Of a DNA stretch of 64,000 nucleotides, positions 1 to 12,900 are shown piece by piece. How positions within the stretch are numbered: the first letter of the stretch is position 1; each line of letters starts with the position of its first letter. This stretch comes from Phallus indusiatus (lineage: Eukaryota > Basidiomycota > Agaricomycetes > Phallales > Phallaceae): assembly GCA_027605045.1 (NCBI GenBank), contig JAQFWX010000001.1, positions 1,798,001-1,862,000 on the forward strand. Direction: 5' to 3'. A program made the position numbers and the translations under genes. Under the pieces are notes generated by a model that made no database searches, was not told the DNA's origin, and saw only the letters and a list, made by a program, of their open reading frames with translations.

Positions 1-329
1 CATGCTTGCGGAGTTTCTGTATCCCTTCCGGTGTTATTCCTTTGTCTATAGTGCATGATCGACACTTTGTCTTTCCTTTCAAACGTGTACAATATTTGCT
101 TAATAAGGCTGTGTACATGTCATGCTATTCACGTGAAAGCGTATGACCAGAATCCGCGTCATACCCAGGTCATACTGTGACATGCTCACTGGGAATGTCT
201 CGGTGCGGATGGACCAATTGCTCAATGCAATATCTGCAAATTGCTGGAGCATTTGGGGCCTTTGACGTGATATTGGAGTAGTTTACGCACGTCTGAGTTG
301 CTCCAATTCATCAGGGACAATCAGAAGAG

Positions 330-336
330 TATAAAA
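330..336 (+). promoter_or_regulatory. TATA box of the Gly-rich repeat gene
   Basis: A canonical TATAAAA lies 75 bp upstream of the ATG at 411, followed by a pyrimidine-rich stretch and an A-rich leader (AACAAAATG). This is the expected layout of a strongly expressed, TATA-driven fungal promoter. The remaining upstream DNA (1-329) shows no convincing gene. Confidence 0.7.
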
Positions 337-410
337 AGCCAATGTCGTCTCCTAGCTTCTTCAGTATTATTATCAAACGAGAAATCTTCTGAATTCAACT
401 TTTAAACAAA

Positions 411-1359
411 ATGACAACTTTCACAAACCGAGTAAGTTCAAACGCAAATTATATGATCTAAATCCTTAAACTTATTAAACACCTTTGCCAGAATGACCAA
501 GCCGGTTACGGACACAACTTGGGTGGTCCTAATGCCAACGCAGGTGGCTACAACAATGCCGGACCTGGAGGATTCAACAACCAGGGGATGGGTCAATACG
601 ATCAAACCGGAACAGGGGTAAGGGGTGGACAAGATTTCCCCCCGAATCAACATGATTTCGCTTCGGGCGGTGGACCTACCGACCCCGCGTTCAATAACAA
701 CTATCCCAACACAGGTCATCATCACGGACAAGGACATCACAACATTGGTGGCACCGGAGCTGGAAACACTGGCTTTACAGGTGGAACAGGAGCCGGAAAC
801 GCCGGTATCACAGGTGGTGGAGGACCTGGAGCTGGAAACGCTGGTTTCACAGGTGGACCTGGAGCTGGAAACGCTGGCTTTACAGGTGGGACTGGGGCTG
901 GAAACACTGGCTTTACGGGTCCTACTGGGCAGCATCACGGAGCTGGTGGCCCCGGTGCAACCGGCGGATACACTAACACGGGAGGTGCTGGTGCCAATGC
1001 TCCAGGACGAGCAGCCAACGGTGCGTCTGCTGGTGAAAAAGAACTTGTAGGCAAAATCGAACGCGTAGCAGGAGACGTTCTATGCTCGAGCACCTTGAAA
1101 GCGAAGGGGGCCGAAAAAGAACGGTAAGACCTTTTTTTCATTTTTCGATCAATTGGAAACGGAGACTGATGATGAACCTTTGCTTTTTTACAGTGAAGCA
1201 CAGGCGTTGAAAGCTCAGGCTGCGGAACTTAACCAGGCCGAAGGACTTGAATCCGAGGCGGCGATGCGTAGACAACGAGCGGTAGCACATGGTGCGCATC
1301 CTCAGCATTTGGGCGGAAACCATCATCATATGGGCGGGGATGCTCCTAGAAGAGTGTAA
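411..1359 (+). CDS. Gly/His-rich tandem-repeat protein with conserved basic C-terminal domain
   Basis: Three exons: 411-431, 492-1123 and 1194-1359. The GT-AG introns (432-491, 1124-1193) restore one frame ending in TAA at 1357. The 5' half is low complexity, with five imperfect copies of an 11-residue unit of the form GxGAGN(A/T)G(F/I)TG (about 750-920). His-rich patches include GHHHGQGHH and a C-terminal NHHHMGG. The C-terminal part (GKIERVAGDVLCSSTLKAKG, then an Ala/Glu/Gln-rich amphipathic stretch and RRQRAVAHGAHP) matches a helical domain I recall from uncharacterised basidiomycete stress-type proteins. No signal peptide or membrane segment is seen. The function is unknown; a hydration, stress or metal-binding role is only inferred from composition. 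A strong TATA promoter precedes it. Confidence 0.8.
750..920 (+). repeat. Coding tandem repeat, about five copies of an 11-codon Gly-rich unit
   Basis: The DNA repeats a roughly 33-bp unit (GGAGCTGGAAACGCTGGC-like core) five times. The copies differ mainly at Asn-Ala versus Asn-Thr and Phe versus Ile. One copy carries an extra GGP insertion. The copies keep frame, so length changes would give in-frame allelic variants. Confidence 0.75.
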
Positions 1360-1604
1360 TTTTTCCTTGTAATAGTAAACCTCAGCAGACGAGTACTGTC
1401 TGTGTTGTAGCTTTGTATCATTAGAGAAACACAAACGATAATATGTATATGCGTTTAATATTTTGTAGTCGCCCTTCAATATGAATTAGTGGCAAGATAT
1501 GATTGAAGCGTGCCCAAGAGTGTCTCCCAAGAAATGTGTTGAATAGTGTTGTACAGAACGTTTGCCCAAGAAGAAGAAAAATAAATCGTTGTCTAGAGTT
1601 TTTG

Positions 1605-3874
1605 TTAAACTTTTGAGCCGCTCATCTCTACGTCAATATCAGTGTCGACGTCAATTTGCTCGTCGACTTCCATATCACCGACTGCTGGAGTAACAGACGA
1701 TAGGGTCCCCACTTCTGTTATGGACTTTGCGTCCAGCTCGGGTTTCAGATCCGATTTTGACTCTAGTTCTGGTAACCTAGAGAATGTGGCGGCAGCTTGT
1801 GCGAGATGATCCAGTTGGGTGAGTTCACGCTGAGGTGGTAGCGGTACGGATGCGAGTCCAGAGGATCTCATCTCCGAGTCTAAGTGCTCTCTTTCCCTCT
1901 CCTTTTCTTTCTCGCGTTCCCTGTCCTTTGCCAATTCACGTTCGTGTTCTCGTTTGGAAACTTCGAGAAGAGCAGCGGCAGCAGCAGAGGTTGACATGGC
2001 AGGAACTTGATTTTGTGGTGGGGATGAAGCACGGGTCATCAATCCGAGACCGGAATCAGACTTAGTTGGGGGAACTGAAGTTGTTGCAGTGGAAGCTTGA
2101 CCGAGAGTTGGATTAGGATCAGGATCATTGGGGACAGGACCAGCAGTACCAGCACTAGCGTTATTGTTGTTGCTATTATTGCCGCTGTTGCCGGTGATCA
2201 CGTCGGGTGTATCTGGCATTGCACCAGAAACCCATGTCTTGGTGAACCAACGTCCGCCTGCTATGCCTCTAATCTCTCTTTTCATGACGGTCCATTTTCT
2301 GGCCGGAGGGCGTTTGGTATCTAATGGATGAGAAGGAGCATAACCAGTAGGGATTTTGGGCGGTGGTTGGACGGGGAATGCCCGTGTTGGGAGTGGCCAG
2401 AGTGGGACGGGAATGGTCGGATCCGCGTTAAAGTCGGGAGGTAGGATTGGAGGGAGGTACTGGTGGCTTGAACTTCCTTGAGAGGCCTGTTGTTGTTGCT
2501 GATGCGGTGTGGCAGATCCTCCTGCGCTCGGGAGAGTGTGTTGTTCTGGTTTAGGTGTTGCGGGTACGGATGGTACGGCTGGCACCAAAAACGCGGATGC
2601 TAGTTCGAAAAATATTGTGAGATCAAAATATGGTAACGGGGAAGGATGAAGACGGTACCATCTACGGCTCCCGAATCGTCGAGAGGTGTCGAAGTTCCTG
2701 GAGTATTATTTGCCGTTCTGTTCGTCAAGGGAGAGGGAAAGAAGATGCAATCCCGTGTCAAAAGAGAATGCATTCAAGAGATAGAAGAGAGAACATACTT
2801 TGCGGCATTTTTGCGTGGGCCTCTCGGGCCTAAAGTTGTCCCTTTCTTAGGACCTGGTTTCTTGCGAGGTGGTTTAGCGGGTGGTTGAGCTTGAACAGAC
2901 CAACCATCGGGTACGGCAGGGGATGGAGAGGCGCCTGCTAAATTGGAGGAGGCATGTTTAGCTGATGTGGAAGATGCGCCTAAACCGGTACCAGTGGGAG
3001 TGGATGTGGAAGCAGTGGGGTTCATAGCAGCAGATGTGGACGAGGAGGAGACAGCGGCGGGTGGTTCGGGCCTTGTCGAAAGATCTTCGGTATCGTCTGC
3101 AGCTCTTGGGCCAAGTTCAAAAGTGCTCATCATAGCTGCTGCATCTGGGGGCTCACGACCAGGTCTTCCACGACGACCGGTACTATTCGCACCGCCAGCA
3201 GCTGTGGCACCACCGCGTCGGCTTCGTCCCCGAGGAGGACCGCCTCTCTTTCGTGGGGTTGGCGTAGCGCTGTCGGGAGTAGCATTGCCGGGGACAATGT
3301 TCCTTGAGGGCGCATTGGGAAGTAGACCACGCAATGGTTCGTTTTTAGGAAAGGTTTCCTCATCGTCAATAAGCTGGTCCTCCTCCTCCTCTTCTTCTTC
3401 CTCTTCTTCGTCGTTATCATTGTCACTGAGGGAGCCGCGTCGACCTCGAGCATGTGTCGCGGTGCGCCGCGAACTGCCAGAACGACCAGCAGGGTTGTTC
3501 CCTGCACTTCCGCTTGCAAAGTGGGAAGAGTCGTGTGGAGGAGAGTTTGACTGATCCCAGGCGTTACGCATGGAGACACGGAATTTCGTAAATCCCCGGC
3601 CGGATTGTGGGGGAGGAGACTCGTCTTCATCGTCCTCTCTTAGAATTGAGATCTCGGGAGCATCCATAGAGTTGATATTGGAAGCTGACGTTGACGTCGT
3701 CGCGGGGATGGCAGCGCTGTCGATGGTATTGCTATTATTGTTACTCAGACTGCTATTATTATTGTGATTATGATTATTATTACTGCGAGATAAAGAGGTA
3801 GAAGATGATTTAGTGTTATCGTTTTGGTGGTGGGAACTTGGATCGTATGGGATCCAAGGAGATGCTCGGAACAT
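1605..3874 (-). CDS. AT-hook-like, acidic, disordered nuclear protein
   Basis: Two exons: 3874-2799 and 2661-1605. The intron (2662-2798, GTATGT donor, TAG acceptor) keeps frame. The protein of about 710 residues starts MFRASPWIPYDPSS. It has an Asn/Ser/His-rich low-complexity segment, a run of about 20 Glu/Asp residues (3360-3420), two GRP/RGR-type basic patches resembling AT-hooks (for example KRGGPPRGRSRRGG), and a basic KPPRKKPGPKKG stretch at the exon 1 end. In exon 2 the likely folded part contains KWTVMKREIRGIAGGRWFTK. It closes with an Arg/Glu coiled-coil-like segment (REHERELAKDREREKEKERE) and an acidic tail. The short Trp/Arg-rich motif is reminiscent of small INO80-type chromatin-remodeller subunits such as Ies1, but I am not confident of that. 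A chromatin role is inferred from composition. Confidence 0.75.
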
Positions 3875-4279
3875 GGACCGACCAAAATACAAAAGGGACC
3901 TTTTTCCGTTATTTTTTTTTCTTTTTTTTTTCTGTTTTCCAAAAAGATTATTTGCGTGTCAGCGTTGGTGCAAAGAAGAATGTGACAAAACACTCTGTCA
4001 CGGCCTTTACTGGTCAATGCAGTCAGTTTACTCGCTTGCTCATAATATCCTCACACCGAGTCTATTCTGATTCTTACTTTAGATCTTGAATATCACATTC
4101 CATGTCTTGTCCAACTCCTAATGCTCCGAAATCGTTTCCTGGCTCCTCTCCCCGGCAAACATCGCCATCCAATGACAGTCGCGCGCGCGTTCCTTGCACA
4201 CACACATAATCTATTCTATACTGATAGATAGATCAATAACAACGTCTAAGGCATTCCCCCGCTCTGCTGCATTCGAACA
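3875..4279. other. Divergent intergenic region with conserved palindrome
   Basis: This 405-bp gap separates the AT-hook-like gene (-) from the left P450 (+). It holds T-rich tracts near 3900-3950, a 20-bp near-palindrome at 3982-4001 that is conserved upstream of the second P450, a CA-repeat near 4197-4206 and no coding signal. Confidence 0.6.
3982..4001. promoter_or_regulatory. Palindrome GTGACAAA-N4-TCTGTCAC upstream of left P450
   Basis: Eight-base arms with a 4-bp spacer and one arm mismatch, 279 bp before the P450 ATG. The right P450 copy has the same element in perfect form at 22681-22700, 282 bp before its ATG. Conserved spacing after divergence suggests a transcription-factor dimer site. 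This is an inference. Confidence 0.5.
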
Positions 4280-6535
4280 ATGGATGGTCTATTCACCACT
4301 CTCTCAAGCCTTGTTCATCGTGTCGTCGCAAGCAGAAGACGACTCCTCCTGATCGACGTTATCCTCGTACTCGCGGCTGTGCGATGGACCAGAACATGGC
4401 GCAGAAACCGTCTTCTGCCACCCGGTCCACGAGGATTACCGTTCTTCGGTCATTATCTTAGATGGTACATCACTTATTTTTCTTTCACCGTCCTGTGCAC
4501 AAACATTACTGGCTCACTTTTTTGAAAATCACAGGCCTAAATCCGGACACAAGCTCTTCTCAGATTGGCCATTCCAATTGGCTACCAAATACAATTTTGG
4601 TCTTGTCTATGTCAAGACCCTTTCGGATGAGGAAATATTCATAAATGACTATGACACAGCAGTCGACATTGTACGTATCTTCGAAAGCGCGACACAAAGT
4701 TCCCCGTTCCATCTTCTTTCTAGCTCGAAAAACGTTCAGCCTCATACTCCTCCCGTCCTTCCCACATTATTGCCAACGAGTTCAGTCCCAGCTTGCTCTC
4801 ATTTCTCCCCCTATCCTTTCCTCTAACACTCTTGTACAGTATTGGCAGTCTTGGTCGTCATATGCTCGTAATGCCTTACAACGAAAAATGGCGTAAAATG
4901 AGAGTCGCCATTCATCCAGAAATGACACCGACAAAGGTCCAGCAATCATACGTTCCTCTTGAGGAAGCTGAAACCCGCGTTGCCCTTCATAAAATTGCTC
5001 AAGATCCCGCATCTGCCTCCAGGTATATGAGACAAATCGTTGGTAATGTCACGCTTAGGAGTCAGTGTCTCAAGCTATTCTTAATATGATTATATCTAAC
5101 GGTTTAATGCTGATGATTATTACCATAAGTCGTTTATGGCATGGACTCAGAAACCGAGCATGATAAGGAGGCAAGTTCATTGGCTAATGGCGATGATATC
5201 TTTTCTCTTATAATCTCTTATTTTAGTTTGATGACATGACAAGCAGTATGTTGACCGTTCAATTATACTGTCTTTCCTAATCTAATTTTTCTTTTCTTTT
5301 TCAAGTTCTTTACAAGTTCTTTGGGCTTATGAATGATCAAATTGTTGATATACTCCCACCAACCCGGTATCTTCCTGGATTCTTATTACCATGCTATAAA
5401 GCTGGGATGGACTTGCAACGCATGACAACGGAGTGCTTCAACTCATTATTCAATGCCATGCTTCAAAAGACGAATAATTCAACTCTCAGTGCTGAAAATG
5501 CGATGGCCGCTCGATGGTGGCAAAACAGAGACGCTTTGGGTTTGGATGTAACTGATGTTTCAATGTTGGCTGGTACAATGTACGTTGCCCTTTCGATTCT
5601 TCTTGCTGTCTGAAGGCGAATTTCCGTCAAGGTTCGAAGGTGCTACAGACACCACCACCGGTCTCATCATGACATATATTGTCGTGTCAGTTTCGTACCC
5701 TCATATTTTCAAAGCTGCTCAAGCCGAATTGGATAAAATATGCGGTGATCATCCACCCACAGTTGATGATTTATCTCGTTCCGAATACCTTAGAGCTATG
5801 TGTAAAGAGACCCTCAGGTGGTATGGGATGTTTGCTGTCGGTGTGTCGCAGAGCTTATTCTCCTTCTTCAAAATATGTTTCTTATTTTTTTAATAGGTCT
5901 CCCCCATAAGTATAGTGCAGATCAAGACGATTTCTATAACGGATATCGTATTCCAGCTGGCGCCACTATCATTCCAAACAACCGGGCAATGACGTTCAAG
6001 TTAGTAGATGCATTTACAAAAAAAAACCACCATCGTTCATTTCTCCTTTAGTCCAAAGACGTATGGTCAAAAATACGACGTATACACATACGAACCTCGC
6101 CGATGGATCGATCGGCCCGGAGGGGTTGGTGACGGGCCTTTGGATGATGGGCTTCCAACTTTTGGATTTGGACGTCGGTAAGCTGCAATTGCAATCTTAA
6201 TTCATTTGAATACAAAATTCTTTTTTAAACATATTTTGTAGCGTGTGCCCGGTAAACATATGGCTATGACGTCCTTCTGCATCTTTGCATTCAACACCAT
6301 GTATTATTTTGATGTTGGACCCAAAGAAGGCGCTGAGCTCAAGAAACCCATCGATGCACTTGGTTTTTGGGAGGTAACGAATAAACATCCTATTATTTTG
6401 GATTAGTAGCCAATTTCTTTTTTTTTTCAGGGACGACCTGATACATCCAAATTTTACATTACACCTCGACCAGGGCGTCTCGTTGAACTCGAACGAGATA
6501 TGGAGGCTGCAAAGGATTATTTGCGTAGCTTATAA
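4280..6535 (+). pseudogene. Cytochrome P450 with -1 frameshift in the heme-binding loop
   Basis: Nearly every part of a membrane-bound fungal class II P450 is recognisable. There is an N-terminal anchor (LLLIDVILVLAAV), a Pro-rich hinge (LLPPGPRGLPFFG), an I-helix (FEGATDTTTG), a K-helix ExxR (KETLRWYG), a PERF-like YEPRRWIDRPG and the heme loop FGFGRRVCP. Exons run roughly 4280-4464, 4535-4670, 4724-5060, 5132-5170, a short exon near 5225, 5307-5579, 5632-5839, 5900-6000, 6053-6177, 6242-6374 and 6431-6535. After the heme Cys one C is missing at 6248-6251 (TGCCCGGT, where the paralogue has TGCCCTGGT). The frame therefore leaves the family and stops after about five codons, although all downstream codons are intact in the shifted frame. 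No alternative splice site seen repairs this. It is either a recent pseudogene or an assembly error. Confidence 0.75.
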
Positions 6536-6947
6536 TCTGGCCTTAGTTACATCCCCTATTCAAGCTTTTACTCTTGGCGAGAATTCGATGCTTTGTTTTA
6601 TGGCACATATGGTTTTCTTGTTCTGTGTATCCTTGAAGAAATTTTGTAATTTAAATTATTGCAGGCTTGACAGACTAATATACCAGCCTTCAGCTATATT
6701 TCGCAGGCATTTTTAAGCCTGAAAGAGGGTGAATTTAAGTCATAGAAGATAGTGATTTTATTTCAACAGAATTTTGCCAATGGACATTTGGTTCCAAAAA
6801 AGATTGACCCGGCACCACTAAAGTCCTGTTTGCAGAGAATTGGTTTTGTAATTACGTAGTATAGTACATATGGATCTATTATGAACTCAGAATTATCACA
6901 ATGTATAGATTCCTATTTCAGTGGCAAATATATACAGAATAGACAGG
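6536..6947. other. Convergent intergenic region
   Basis: This gap lies between the left P450 and the LAA1 3' end. The first 150 bp or so still resemble the DNA downstream of the right P450, so the duplication extended past the stop codon. The rest is AT-rich 3' flanking DNA with no gene seen. Confidence 0.5.
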
Positions 6948-9900
6948 TCAAAAGGACCTCAATGATATCTGAGGCTTGATGGTAATGGGTTGAGGGGCTT
7001 CCTTTTTACCCCCTACAGCTTGTCGAATCGAGCTCTCCAACGTGTCGCGTACGTCTTGATCCAGTTTGGCTGCTGCTTCCTTGAACGCAACCGGCCAGGC
7101 TGTAGCGAGGGCTAGAAGATGGGTCACTGCGGTTGTTGAAAGGTTTGAAGCGGTGTTCGTGGAGGAGCCCAAGAATAAACTCAGGGTTGGTAACAGGATA
7201 CCAAACACCGCTGGGCCTAGAATGACAGTATCCCATCAGTCTCTGGCGTAATTTTAAGAGCAAAAAATAAAAGACATACGCGATGATTCGGGGACTGCTG
7301 GTGGAAGGCTCACCAAAGCCTTGAAAATTTCCTCGACAGCAGGTGTATGCAATTTATGTTTCTCAATCTCATCTGACAATGAAGCCACTTTTGCAAGGTA
7401 TGTTATCGTCTCTGGAATTAGCAACTTCACACAATATTGCAGTACCGGATTTCCAGACGACGCGGTCATAACCAGAGTTTTGACGCAATGCGCTGAGGTC
7501 AGGGATATCTATGTAGTAATATTGTTAACATAGCATTCTGTTGAAGACAAATCCTCACGCACATCAGATACCTCCAAAAGCTTTTGTGAAATGACAAAGC
7601 AGCAATGATCCAAAACTGCCTGGCTGATGGCCAGTGAGGTTGGAATGACAGTTAGTATTAGGACCAGAGCCAACAAATTATTCTTGATTTTATTGAAGGA
7701 ACCTGCTCCGACGCGGCCGCTAGGATAGTATCAGATATCAATACATAAAAATTGCTGTCAGTTGATGTCACTTTACCTCATTTCGTCAATATTCACAAGG
7801 CCAGCAGATATCAATCCGTGAATAAGTTTCCCATACTTCGAATCTGCCACGCGTGTTTTCGGGTCGGACGGTGGTTCAAGTAAAACTTTCAGAGCTGGCA
7901 AGGTTGGCCCAGTTAAATCTGTGTCGCCTTGCTCGCTCTTGAGTAGTTCTGCAGCCATGGAGATTCAACACGAGAAAGGAGAAAATTTAAAGTTATTCCC
8001 TACCCGCATACAGTGCAGCAGAAACAGCACGGACTTCTTCCTCATGTAGAGGACCAAACGCTTCTCCAATGACCGTAAAAGCGTTGAAAGCCGCCAGAAG
8101 TAAACGCGTCCGATCAGGGAGTGTGTTACCATCTATATGACGTATGACCAGGGAATCGCACCTGATGGAGAAGAAGGGATATACCTGTGTAGGATAATCT
8201 TGCACTGGGCAGATTTTGGCGCAGAATATAAGCACAAATACGGAGGCAATGTGTCAGATGATTCTCGGGAAGTGAACCATCACTTGAACTACTATTCAAT
8301 CGAATTCAGTACAGATAAGAAAAGTGGAAGAAAAGACGAACAGTGCTGAGCTGCTACTTTTATGTGAACTTGCAAGCGCTGTGATTACTTCCACAAGATG
8401 TAGCTGAACTGCAGCTGTCTCAGTGACGGCCATCCGATAACAAAGGCTGCTAAATTCTTTAAAAATAGTGGGTTCAAGGATGGCTTTTCCAGCGTATTCT
8501 TGGCGAACAAGGTATTTTAACGTTTGCAGCGCAGCAATCGTGGCTTCACGAGACGCCAGTCCTGTCGCTGCATCGGTTGAAGCATTCGTCAGGGCATCGT
8601 ATACTAGTCCAAACAAAATATAAAAGAACATAGTAGGATCTTCTCTGGATGCCAGTTCCGAACTGGCCGCGTCCGGTGTTTCTTTGCCATCCATTGCAGC
8701 TAAGATATAGTGCTTATTGGTTTGCATACCCGTCGCGACAGCTTTGATGATTGAGCACCAAGACTGCTGATAATACTATATTTCAAAAGATTAGTTAGAG
8801 ATAAGTTAAAAAATTAAGCTAATTATTCACCGGAAGCAAAATTTCTCGACCAAGAGATGAATAAGAGGAATCGAAAGAAGCAGCGTTGTCCTGCAAAGAT
8901 TCAGAGTCAACACGAACGCTGGCATAATCTCTGAGAGAAGCAATCCATAGTGACGCGAGAACAAATCGGTGTGGCGCAACTACCAGTTGTAAATAGGGCT
9001 GCTGAGGTGTAGCGATTTCTAATTCCGCCCAAGCTGTTATAGTGGATATGCGTAACATGATTGATGCGTTTGGACTGAGTTCTCCGACATCCCCAATTGA
9101 CATTAATCCTGGCGCTGTCAGTTGAAGAAACGTTAGTGCGAGTGAAAAAGGACACGATTTATAACTATCGTACACTTAGATTGCTCCAGTGCTGATACTA
9201 GGATTTTTAGAATTCGACCCATTTTAGATACGTCACGAACGACCCCACAGCCCACAAAGACAGCGCAAACCTGAATGGCAGACGCCAGGATTTCTGGTGT
9301 AGAATCAGCAGAAAAGGAGGGTGTGAGTGCGGCAGTTATTGGCGCTTGATATTGCTCCAAGAGCAACGCATCCTCATAGTCAGGATCCGGCGACCTTGAG
9401 AATATCTAGAACAATGGGAGTAATTAAGTTGGACATTCTAAAAATTAATGGTCATTATTACCTCAATCACGTCCCGTAGAACAGTTAATCCTGCTAGACG
9501 TGTCTCGGTGACGTATGCCGCTGACGCAGTAAAAGCCATTTTGACAAGGTCTGGAACTCTGGAGACAAGCAGCTGAGAAGGCTCTTGCCAGCCTTGACGT
9601 CGTGCATACAGAATATCAATATGTTCCTGACGATTTGATTTTCCGATAATAATGCAAATGTCATGTAAGCATTGTAACACAAAAAGCTGGGTTTGCCAAC
9701 GAGTCGAGATAGTTTGGTTTTGGGACGAAGGATCAGTTGTACCAGCAAAAGATTCCGCCTCGTCATCTTGTGAGATAGCCGTCGCTTTTGTATTTGTGGC
9801 CTGTGTAGATATAGTAGTTTTTGACATTATTCGTTGGCATAAATCAATCCAGGCGGACGGGTTATGAATGACGGTTTGACGAAGCCAGCTGGAGATTATG

Positions 9901-12900
9901 TTGCGAACACCTTCAGACGTAGATGCATCGTCTAGCATACTGAAGAGTTCTTCGACCAAGCGGTCTCCGCCGATTTTAGACATCGCAAGAGCGTCTCGTT
10001 GAACCATCTGATACAACGCGTTTATCGAAGCCAATTTCAGCGGTCTACGCGACGAGGAAAGATAAACGCGGAGTTTGTCAACTAGACTGTAAACGTCAAT
10101 ATGATCCGGGATGAATATCAAAAGGTGCTGGATGCACATGATAGCTTCGACAGCTATACTTTCTTCGATTTCAGTGCTAAGCTCCTCAACAACATTAAGA
10201 ACCAAGGTACGAGTAGATTCTGACTCTTGTAACTCTGGGCCAACAACACCAATAACCGCATCAATTATTTGGCATATAACCGAATAAGTGGGTAAGTCTC
10301 CGCTGATATTGACGCTAGAATACGAGCCACCCTCTGGTTCATGACTTTCTGACATGTAAGCTTTGAAAAGAAGACCTATTGTCCTCGTCACAAATGGCGA
10401 GTATGCGAGGCTTGCGGCGTTTATGACTTGACCTAAGGCAGTAAGAGCCCAAAAATGAACGATAGGATGGGGGTCGTTTCCTAGGGACATCAAAACATCG
10501 GTCGTCGTTTTCAACAGAGGACCTGCCGCGAGACCACCAACGTGACTGTATATCGCCCCGAAAGCTAGAGCACAGCCGGCACGTCCGTTGGGGTCACGAT
10601 TGTTGACAACAAGATCAACTAAGGTTTTGACTTGACTGGTCAAGAACAACGTTCCTGCGACACTAGTTAAACGGCCTAATGCTTCACTACTTGCATTCCT
10701 TAAGATGGCGTCCCCGTCTATTAGAGTGTTCTAAGATAAACATTAAGTGTAGCTCCTTAGTTATGACAGTGAAAATGAATTCTACCTTCAAGAACTCAGC
10801 TATTAGAGTACTAATCTGACTGGTTGCAAATGCATCTCTAACGCTCTTTGTGCTCACGTTGGATACCTGCCTCAGTGCAAGTAAAACCGCAATAGTGGAG
10901 TTAACCAGGATTGCTGCCTTCCGACCTGGATTCTTATCAAGTTTGGGAGACCGGGTAAACTCGACAAGTTGAGTGATAATTTGCGAAAGGTTATGAAATT
11001 CTTGCTCAGCTACAAGAAGGGAAAACAACTCAATCGCTGCGTCGGTGACTGATGTCATGGGAGGCGGGGATTCTGGCCAAGGCGCGGTATTGTCCTGAAA
11101 CTTTGTCTGACAAATAATTAATGGGTCATGCTCGCATGAACATATGATTGGCGTGTTTATCTGACAGAAGTTATTAGAGTTCTGGGGTTTGGAATGTGAG
11201 AAACTCACAGATGCGTTAATGGTCAGCTCAATAGTGTCGCCATTTACGTCTGGCTTTCCTCCAGTGTTTATGTCAGAACTGTTTTCATATTTCGACGATT
11301 CAGGTCTAATGCTTGTAACACCATACGCATAATTGTCAAAAGATTGCCAAACCGAAGTAAAATTGCCAGATGAAGCAGCAATTGCTGCCTGAACGGACGA
11401 ACCCGCGAACGCTTCGGGGCTACTAAATTGAATAGCAACGGACTGCAAGAGCGACAGCTGTGATGATTCGGTTAAAGTGGCAAACCCAAGAACGGAATAG
11501 CATTCGTAAATTCTCCGGCGCATTAAGGCTTCCAGCGTTAGTGCATCCATACCTCTATAAGAAGCAACAGATGCCGCCCCGTCTTGTAATTCATCAAATT
11601 TCTGGTTCATAAAAGCTTGGGAAAATGCGAGGGCATTACTAAGGAGAGAGGAGATTCGACGAGCGACATCCAGTGTAACAAGAGCAGGCGAATTCTGCCG
11701 TAAGAACGAAAGAATAGCACCCAGTGCGCATTCTCGAACGTGTAACATGAACATCCAGTCGTGAATGCTTCTTCCAGTACCTGACATGGTGTCTTTGCTG
11801 GTGGGTTTTGGGAGGGCATTTCGCCACAAAACGAGTAGCTGAGGAAGATGTGGCCGAACAAAATTTGGTCCTAAAGATACAATAGACGTTATGCAAGTCC
11901 ATGCTACCTCAACTTCTATAGATGCAATTTTGAGGTCGTGATCTCCGGATCGCTTTAAAAGCTGTATTGCCATGTCCAAAATCTTAGCGCATACATCATA
12001 AGAGATATAAAAAGGTCGTTGTGGAATTACGGCAACGAGAGCAGCAACCCCATAAACGTGTCCCAAAGTGCGCTTGTGGATGTCGGATGGGGCCGCAGGA
12101 CTTGATAATGATGCGATGTCGCGTTGTAGCGCCTCCATGATACCTAAGACGATTTTGGGCAAACGTGTTGGCGTAGAATAGCAGAAGCAGCGTAAAGCCC
12201 AAGCACACGCGATTCGTGTGGAATGATTGGGATGCCCAAGCAATTCAACCAAGGGCCCTAACAAGGCATCCTAGTAAATATTGAATATTAAATCGAGATG
12301 CGAAAATATGCTATAAGTTCACCTGCACTGGAGGTGGCGCATTGCCGAGTTGCTGTAGCAGAGCAGCGACTTCCCTCAAAGCTATTACCAAAACGAGAGG
12401 ATTGGTCGCAACTTGACCCGGCAATAGCGCGGGCCATCTCTTAAGATATCCCGATGTTAGCTCGTGGATAGCACCGATTTGCCCTTGTTCGCTTAACAAA
12501 CGAGCCCCTATTAAGTCACGTAGAAGGACACACACAAGTTTGCGTATAAGAAGTATGTCATATCGTGAGGCGGTGGACTTTGGGGTTTGAACAATCTCTT
12601 GCATAAGGTGCCGAACAATAAGCCCATAATTGATCTCGACGAATTGGGGACCTAAGGTGGTGAATAACGCGGCATAAAATTCAATGATCCCAATTCTCGT
12701 TCTTCGTGTGGCTGCATGCTTGTTGAAGTGTGATGATAACTGCAGAAGCATTCCTTCAGGTGATAATATCAGTGTAGGCTGTCCTGTTGTAGGTACGGGC
12801 ACCGGTGATTCATCTTTATCATCCCCGTCCTTTTTGGCTCCAGCCTTTTTGGGCTGTTCTGGTATAACGTACTTGGCGACTTGAGTTCCTGCAAGCATAT

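Noticed and set aside
625..1050. A second + strand frame through the repeat gene
   Set aside because: The repeats make all frames open; only the Gly-rich frame joins to the conserved C-terminal exon by good splice sites.
2943..3554. A 203-codon open frame on the + strand
   Set aside because: It is antisense to the Arg/Glu-rich exon of the AT-hook-like gene; its Ser/Ala/Pro bias mirrors that exon and it has no family features.
4750..4850. An extra intron in both P450s after IIANEF
   Set aside because: There is a branch-point-like CTAAC and a CAG, but the only GT donor would remove a length that breaks frame. Reading through stays open in both copies, so I left it coding, with doubt.
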